Assembly (NCBI GenBank): GCA_964036275.1
Contig: OZ038437.1
Span: 3,600,501-3,664,500, forward strand
Direction of reading: 5' to 3'
DNA length: 64,000 nt
Source of the DNA: Litoditis marina
Lineage: Eukaryota > Nematoda > Chromadorea > Rhabditida > Rhabditidae
The position numbers and the translations under genes were made by a program. The first letter of the stretch is position 1; the number at the start of each line of letters is the position of its first letter. This document shows positions 58,601-64,000 of this stretch, in pieces. A model generated the notes under the pieces. That model made no database searches. It was not told where the DNA came from and saw nothing but the letters and a program-made list of their open reading frames with translations.

Positions 58601-61600
58601 CGGGCGCCAGGGCAAAAAGCAGACACACTGCCACTGCGCTACTGGGTCAGTAGTTTGGATAGCGACTGTCGCGGATATAACCTGCGCCAGCCGAATTGTA
58701 CTGATCGCTCATATAACGAGGCAGATTTAAATAATGAACTTTAATGAGAACTATGAATTAAATAAGTAACCGGGTTTATTTGGTACCGTTACCAGTTTTT
58801 AGTAAAATGACCTTTTAATTACCTCTGAAATGAGAAACCGGTTACCCCTTATTTGTTGATTGTAGTTTTACCATTTATTTGTACGGTAACCAAAATAAAG
58901 TTTCAGGTTACCAACCGGTTACCTATGGGGTAACCTGAAAGATTACCAAAAACCGGTATGGTTATCAAGAAACCCGGTTACTTATGAAATTACCCTGAAA
59001 ACGAAATGAACTTTTTTAATTTAATTTTCTCGACATTAAAAAAGAAGTCCAGACTAACTGTTGATCGCGCTCCCGGCATGACTTACAGGAACGCGCGCAC
59101 CTAATCAGTAGCCGCTGTAGTGTAGTGGTTAGCGCTCGCGCTTTTAAACTGACGGGTCAGGTTCGAGTCCCGGCTGAGACAGGTGGTTTGCAAATACAGT
59201 TTTGACCATGGTCAGTTTCAGTATGCAAGTAACTGACGAATGTCAAAAATAAGGTGTGAAATAATGACGGTTGTCAAACTTCAAGAAATTAATTGACCCT
59301 CGTCATTTATTTGGACGATAAAGTCTGCGAAACGAAACCAGAAACTGACCATATTCCAGGTTTCTCGCCAATAAATAAAAAATTGACCAGATTTGCAAAA
59401 TATTTGAATTTTGAAAAACTATTTAAATGGATGCCTCTTATATGCACCTGGATGGAATGATCGTGCAAGAGTCTTAGTGTTGGAACTGTATTCATAACGG
59501 CGGAGTTCCTTCATTTGCAGCGGGTTCCATGGGAAGAGACGGCAATGCATGACATCGAACATGCCCGCTTCCTGACTGCCGCAAGCAAGAAAGAAGTCTG
59601 GAAATCAATAAACATTATTGATTTTTATTATATTTAGATCTTTCGATTCAGGCGCTCTGATAATGAGTGGGCGACGATTCAGCTAAAATGCGTTGAGCTA
59701 CTATCTATTACTCAAGTAAGAACTTCAATGGATAGTTTATGTGTGTCATACATCTATTTACGTGTCCCATATAGTCTGTGGCCTTCACGGCCAATTCTAC
59801 ATGTAACCGGGTTTTTTGGTAACCTAACCGGTTTTTGGTAAACCTTTTTCAGGTTCCCTCACAGGTAACCGGAAGGTGACCTAAAACTGAAATACGGTTA
59901 CGGTACAAACTGAAAATTTGCAAAAACAGGTAACCGGTTTTTCATTTTCGGTTACCGACCTGTTACCAAAAACTCGGTTAAATATAGAACTCACCATGTT
60001 TCACGTAACAATAGCGCACTACAATAAGATTGTAACTCCTTCAAGTGAACTTTTCATTGATCTCTCCTGAGTACGTATGCTTCAAGATCCCGGTACCTCG
60101 TCCCATCCTGCGTCTCCTCAAACATACGCTATTTCTCTGCTCATACATGTAAGATGTAAGAGACGAGAAATAGTGAGGCAGAGCGAGAGACGCAGGATGA
60201 AAAACAGGTTCCGGGATCTTCTAGCATACGTACTCAGGACGAATGTAATGCAATGAGTTCCTATGACTGCCAAGTTCTCGGTGCAATTCAGGGAAAACGT
60301 TACCTTGATTATTGACCCTCAATGGCTGACCAGACTCGTTTGGCCACATGATGTGCATTCTCCACGCATACGTTCTGAAAAAAAAGAAAAGAAAAGAAAA
60401 GAAAAGTTCTGAAAAAAGTTCTGAAAAGTTCTGAAAAAAAAGAAAAGAAAAAAAAAAAAAGAAAAGAAGCATACGTTCTGAAAGGGGGGGGGGGTTAAAT
60501 AGCTTGTAGTCGTCGCCAACGTAATGGCGGGAGGGTACTGTATATCTTACTTTCCGCTGTGTACGCCCACATGTCTCTGATTCCAAAGCTTTCCGTTCAT
60601 GTGCTCTAATAGCGCAGCGGTTAGCGCCCTGCCACGAAACTTTTGCTCGCGGGTTCGATTCCGGCGAGAGACAGAAATTTATAAATTTGGCGCTTACTAT
60701 AACATTCGGCAATTTGTGTCTCTCGTACTTCTGAGGTTATTTCGAAATATGCCGTACCGTTACTAAATGTCTTTGACCTTATTCTCCGACTGTTGAAGCA
60801 GTCCCAATGGTTAACTCATCAGAGATGAATGATGCATGACGCTCTAGCTCTTGAAAATACCGTTGACAAATGTAGAGGCCGATTACACATGCAACCGGGA
60901 ATTACATGCAACCAACAAACCAGGTTGCATGTGTACGAAACCATTGGTTGCTTTCAAATGCAACCTGGTTGCATCTCCTATATGCAACCAAAATTACTTA
61001 ACATGACCAAGAACACCAATTTGCGGGGTTGCATGTATGAACCGCCAAACGAAAAGATACAGTATACTTTAGTATTTTTCCGAATAAAGGACTCTACCTT
61101 GCTAGCGTGCAGTCCACTGTGCCCTTTTCATGATCGAGATACAAGATATTCTGTGTGAGAGTACTCTCACTTTCACTATGATCGACTGAGACCAAGCAGT
61201 CGTCTTGCAGCCAATAAAGAGCTCGACTTGTCTGAAAATACACAGAACGTCAGATCAGTGGTTCAGATTAGGTTTATGACCAATTCTATATGTAACCGGT
61301 CTTTGGTAACCTTTTTCCAGGTTACCTTACAGGTAACCGGTAGGTACCCTGAAACTGAAATCAGACCATACAAACAAAGGATGAAATATTCATTTTGTGT
61401 TAGAAAAATACTATCATGCAATCGAATCATATCATTCAACCCTAAAACTTGAACGATTATGTGAACCAATCTCATCATTTCGGTCCTTTAAATTGCAATT
61501 GAAAAATGTATTGCAGCTTGGTTAGCTAACCGCACGGTTAGTTTAGTCAGTAACTCGGTTAGTTGTAGTATTCAACCATAATCCTCCTTCTTCAACCGCT

Positions 61601-63691
61601 AAGTGACCGGGGTATGGGCCCCGGACAGTACCAGGACAGCCAGACAGATCAGACTGGCAGGACTATGTGGTGAATTCTGAATGTAACCGGGTTGTTTGGT
61701 AACCTAACTGGGTTTTGGTAACCCTTTTTCGGGTTACCTCAACAGGTAACCGGTCGGTAACCGAAACTTAAAAACCGGTTACCTGTTTTTCTAACATATT
61801 TTTCTAACCGTTAGTTTGTGCGATAACCGGATTTTACATTTAGGTTTCCTACTGGTTACCCGTGAGGTAAGGTTACCAAAATCCGGTTAGGTTACCAAAA
61901 AACCCGGTTACATAAATAATTGGCAGGAATATGTTGGTGAAAAGTGATTGTTATAACGAACCCTCATAGGTCCGCAGATGGTACGGTACTGTTTCCACGA
62001 TCCTTTGCCAACATCCAATACCGAGAACACGTAGAAGAAATACCTCAGGTCATGGTGAAGGTGCTCCTCTTGACCCACATACTGAAATACAACAAGAATT
62101 TGGGATAGTCATTGCCCAAGCGCATACGTTACTTTAGTGTGGTATAAAAATTGTGCTGTTTTCAGAAACCTATACAAGTTGTGCTGTGTATAGAAAACTA
62201 ACAGCCTATTCTTGATCAAAACTATAAACAGGCTTTTGAGATATATTGGTTACTGCACGTAACACCGACGTTTTCGAGGAGAAGAAGAAAATGAAACGCT
62301 ACCTACCACATAGAAGAAATCAACGGCATGCTTGCCGGAGGGGGAGTAGAGCCATCTCCAAATACTCGGCACGCCTGAAAAACCGTCGACTGAATCACAA
62401 AGAAAGTATACTCGCACATAATATGCTAGAGACTGGCGTCTATAGTCTTTTTCACGCAGCAATAGCCCTCTACAGTAACGATATAAATCTTTCAAGTAAA
62501 TTTTCATATCTCATAGGTATTGTAAATAGTTTAAACTTTGTGATTTCGTTTTTTTCACATTGGTTACTACAAGCATAGAGAACAGTAAAGCTAAAATTAT
62601 GTCGGTTAGTTAAATGCCCTGGAATATTCGAAAGATTACTGTAGAAAGTCATCGATTGGTGAATTGAACTATAGTTGTTTTTATCTCAGACAATGCCCTG
62701 CCGATTGGCCAGCCACTTTTGTAGCGGCCTTGACTAGGCAGTTCAGGATGAATTGTATATCTAACCGGTTTTCGGTAACCTATTTTTCAAGTGACCTCAG
62801 TAGGTACCCGGTTGGTAACCTAAAAGAAACCCAGTTTTTCTAACGCAAAATGTGGTTTTCACCGTTGTACGATAAACGAAATTTAGTTTGCGATGCCACC
62901 CGTTTGCATTTTGATTACATGTAATTGGCTACACAACCTGACTGAAAATACACAGAATGTTAGTGATTTAGGACAGTTTTATAGTACAATTTAACGAAAT
63001 TCAAGGTATTTTCACGGCCAATTCTACAACTAACCCGCTTTTCAGGTAACCTAACCCTTTTTTGGTAACCTTTTTCAGGTTATTTGAGCAAGTAACCTCT
63101 AAGTAACCTGGCCAATTCACTGGAGAACCAGGTCCTTCACGAACCGAATCGCGAACCAGTCACTGGAGAACCGAACCGAACCCACCGAACCGTTGTTTGG
63201 AACCGACCGGTTCTCCAGTGAATGCTTCGAACCGAACCGGGATAGACTCATTTTACCTTGTCTACGACTTGCTTGTTTAACTCATGATCAATGTCGGTTC
63301 GGTTCGAAGCATTCACTGGAGAACCGGTCGGTTCAAAAGTCGGTTTGGTTCAGTTGGTTCGGTTCTCCAGTGACCGGTTCGCGGTTTGGTTCGGGAAGGA
63401 CCCGGTTCTCCAGTGAATTCGCCAAGTAACCTCAAACCAAAATCGGGTTACCATCAAAAATAACAACGAGTTTTCGAGCCAAATTTGAGGGGAACCTGTT
63501 TTTGGTTTTAGGTTACCACCGAAGTAACCTGAAAAAAGGGTTAAGGTTACCTAAAAAGCGGGTTAGATATTGAATTCACCTTCACCCCTAACTTTCATCA
63601 GATAATGTTGTGGACCAACAATATAAGAAGCTAAAATAAATTACCTGTTCTGATATTCACTGCCGCTGTACGGAACAGTTCTTCCCGCCAT
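55657..63691 (-). CDS. Gene B: unrecognised protein, about 10 exons
   Basis: Exons 3-10 are 62081-61962, 61231-61098, 60374-60304, 59597-59448, 57458-57300, 56925-56807, 56275-56169 and 55861-55657. They form a continuous 354-residue frame with good splice sites. Exon 2 (62374-62307, WRWLYSPSGKHAVDFFYV) and exon 1 (63691-63645, MAGRTVPYSGSEYQN) are supported by the paralogue at 35740-43824, but they do not join in phase: exon 2 is 8 bases shorter than its homologue. A missed exon or a real frameshift is possible. Landmarks: SWKQYRTICGP, RALYWLQDDCLVSVD, WPNESGQPL, HCRLFPWNPL, VDLEAGTTSET, GTLSVWFPHREEP. No signal peptide, membrane span or known catalytic motif is visible, and I cannot name the family. 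The gene ends 377 bp before the M8 gene starts. Confidence 0.7.
56388..56460 (+). repeat. tRNA-like sequence
   Basis: A-box-like gtggtcaagtggttagtg and B box gggttcgatccc, but the arms do not form a full cloverleaf. Probably a tRNA-derived repeat. Confidence 0.5.
57711..57917. mobile_element. Small MITE with TACTGAGACTCCTACAGTA ends
   Basis: Inverted ends ttcctactgagactcctaca / gtaggagtctcagtaggaa. The copy at 34429-34642 shares the body (cggcttggaagtttcgaaat). Confidence 0.8.
57933..58325 (+). pseudogene. LINE fragment (RT C-terminal region)
   Basis: Frame with NLGVIIGEKLSFESHINQKV, LFRLFRTYIVPILDYC and VSLLEK. This is the post-catalytic part of a LINE RT. It stops where the next TIR element begins. 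Confidence 0.82.
58327..59442. mobile_element. 1.1-kb TIR element with tRNA-like inserts
   Basis: About 55-bp inverted ends beginning tataagaggcgtccatttaa. Inside are two tRNA-like sequences in opposite orientation (about 58575-58640 minus; 59108-59180 plus) and a gtaaccgg foldback (58763-58990). The right end is 6 bp from the donor of gene B exon 6. Confidence 0.82.
59794..59995. repeat. GTAACCGG foldback element
   Basis: Words gtaaccggg / cccggttac and ggtaacc / ggttacc alternate so that the two halves are complementary. Relatives: 58763-58990, 61280-61345, 61675-61925, 62745-62850 and 63018-63580. Confidence 0.8.
60069..60233. mobile_element. MITE with GAGTACGTATGC ends, copy 3
   Basis: Both ends present (gagtacgtatgcttcaagat / atcttctagcatacgtactc); lies in a gene B intron. 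Confidence 0.88.
60504..60702 (+). repeat. tRNA-derived SINE, copy 4
   Basis: Head gtagtcgtcgccaacg, gtactgtatatcttac, A box tagcgcagcggttagcgcc, B box ggttcgattccgg and tail aatttggcgcttactata. This is the most tRNA-like copy. Confidence 0.9.
60880..61035. repeat. GCAACC foldback element
   Basis: catgcaacc and ggttgcatg words alternate over about 155 bp; organised like the GTAACC family but with a different word. Confidence 0.75.
61675..61925. repeat. GTAACCGG foldback element, clearest copy
   Basis: Left atgtaaccgggttgtttggt and right accaaaaaacccggttacat are complementary ends, with matching inner words. It lies in a gene B intron just 3' of exon 3. Confidence 0.85.
62745..63580. repeat. 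GTAACC foldbacks with a nested GAACCG foldback
   Basis: Two GTAACC-type blocks (62745-62850; 63018-63580). The second is interrupted at about 63113-63425 by a hairpin made of ttcactggagaacc / ggttctccagtgaa and gaaccgaaccg words. This is a foldback inside a foldback. Confidence 0.8.
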
Positions 63692-64000
63692 GAACCGAGA
63701 TGTTATAAAGACTGAAGAGAAATGAAGCAAATATCTAATAGCCTCTATTCATGAAATGAATGGAAACTTGGAATCAGACGGGTATTTGGAAACGTGCAAA
63801 AAGTTTGCTCGATTGTAACAGGAAAAAAACGAAAGTGCCAAAAGGTGATGAATGAGAGGAAACCTTCCAAGACTATATACTTAGTTTCATAAATACATGG
63901 CCTTCTACAGTACTCAGTTAAATATTCAGAAGATTTTTTCTAAGCGACGATTCATTATTTCGTTATGAAACTTCATGAGTAGTGAAAGTGCAGAAGACAC
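63692..64000. other. Upstream of gene B
   Basis: Shows homology to the region upstream of the pseudogene's exon 1 (43825-43950; shared aaacttggaatcaga), so promoter sequence was part of the duplication. Nothing else is supported. Confidence 0.45.

Noticed and set aside
56388..59180. Functional tRNA genes at 56388, 58575 and 59108
   Set aside because: Box A and B sequences are present but the acceptor and anticodon stems do not pair as a cloverleaf; they are treated as tRNA-derived repeats.

Overview
The window looks like an animal genome, most likely a nematode. The evidence is many small exons, introns that almost all end in a TTTTCAG-type acceptor, genes packed head to tail, a tRNA-Glu pair, and a dense mix of LINEs, a Ty3/gypsy element, tRNA-derived SINEs and foldback elements. 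There is no bacterial or phage organisation. Nematode assignment is inference; no rRNA or spliced-leader gene is present to confirm it.

Layout. 0.5-6.0 kb: a young, apparently intact Ty3/gypsy retrotransposon with an identical LTR core and a 5-bp target duplication. 6.3-9.6 kb: two unrecognised multi-exon genes on the plus strand, spaced like an operon. 10.7-15.2 kb: a 4-exon gene for a 147-residue coiled-coil protein, bracketed by inverted repeat arms; a decayed duplicate lies at 30.1-33.9 kb. 16.2-29.5 kb: one degraded LINE (minus strand) split by three successive insertions. These are a 4.1-kb terminal-inverted-repeat (TIR) element that itself hosts a second LINE, a 1.9-kb element holding a CRE-motif satellite, and a 4.55-kb element with 476-bp direct terminal repeats that carries a spliced, non-retroviral gene.

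34-64 kb is a minus-strand cluster. Gene B (63.7-55.7 kb) is followed 377 bp later by a complete 15-exon leishmanolysin-type (M8) metallopeptidase gene (55.3-45.0 kb) with a signal peptide, all three zinc ligands, the Met-turn and a hydrophobic C-terminus suggesting GPI anchoring. Then come two tRNA-Glu(CUC) genes and a frameshifted paralogue of gene B (43.8-35.7 kb). Gene B and its copy encode a protein family I do not recognise. The introns of this cluster are filled with at least eight repeat families: MITEs, SINEs and foldbacks built from a repeated short word.

Multi-exon genes were built by hand from splice signals and reading-phase continuity. Where phases close across all exons (the M8 gene; gene B exons 3-10; the coiled-coil gene; the 6.3-kb gene) the model is strong. 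Elsewhere it is tentative and said to be so.
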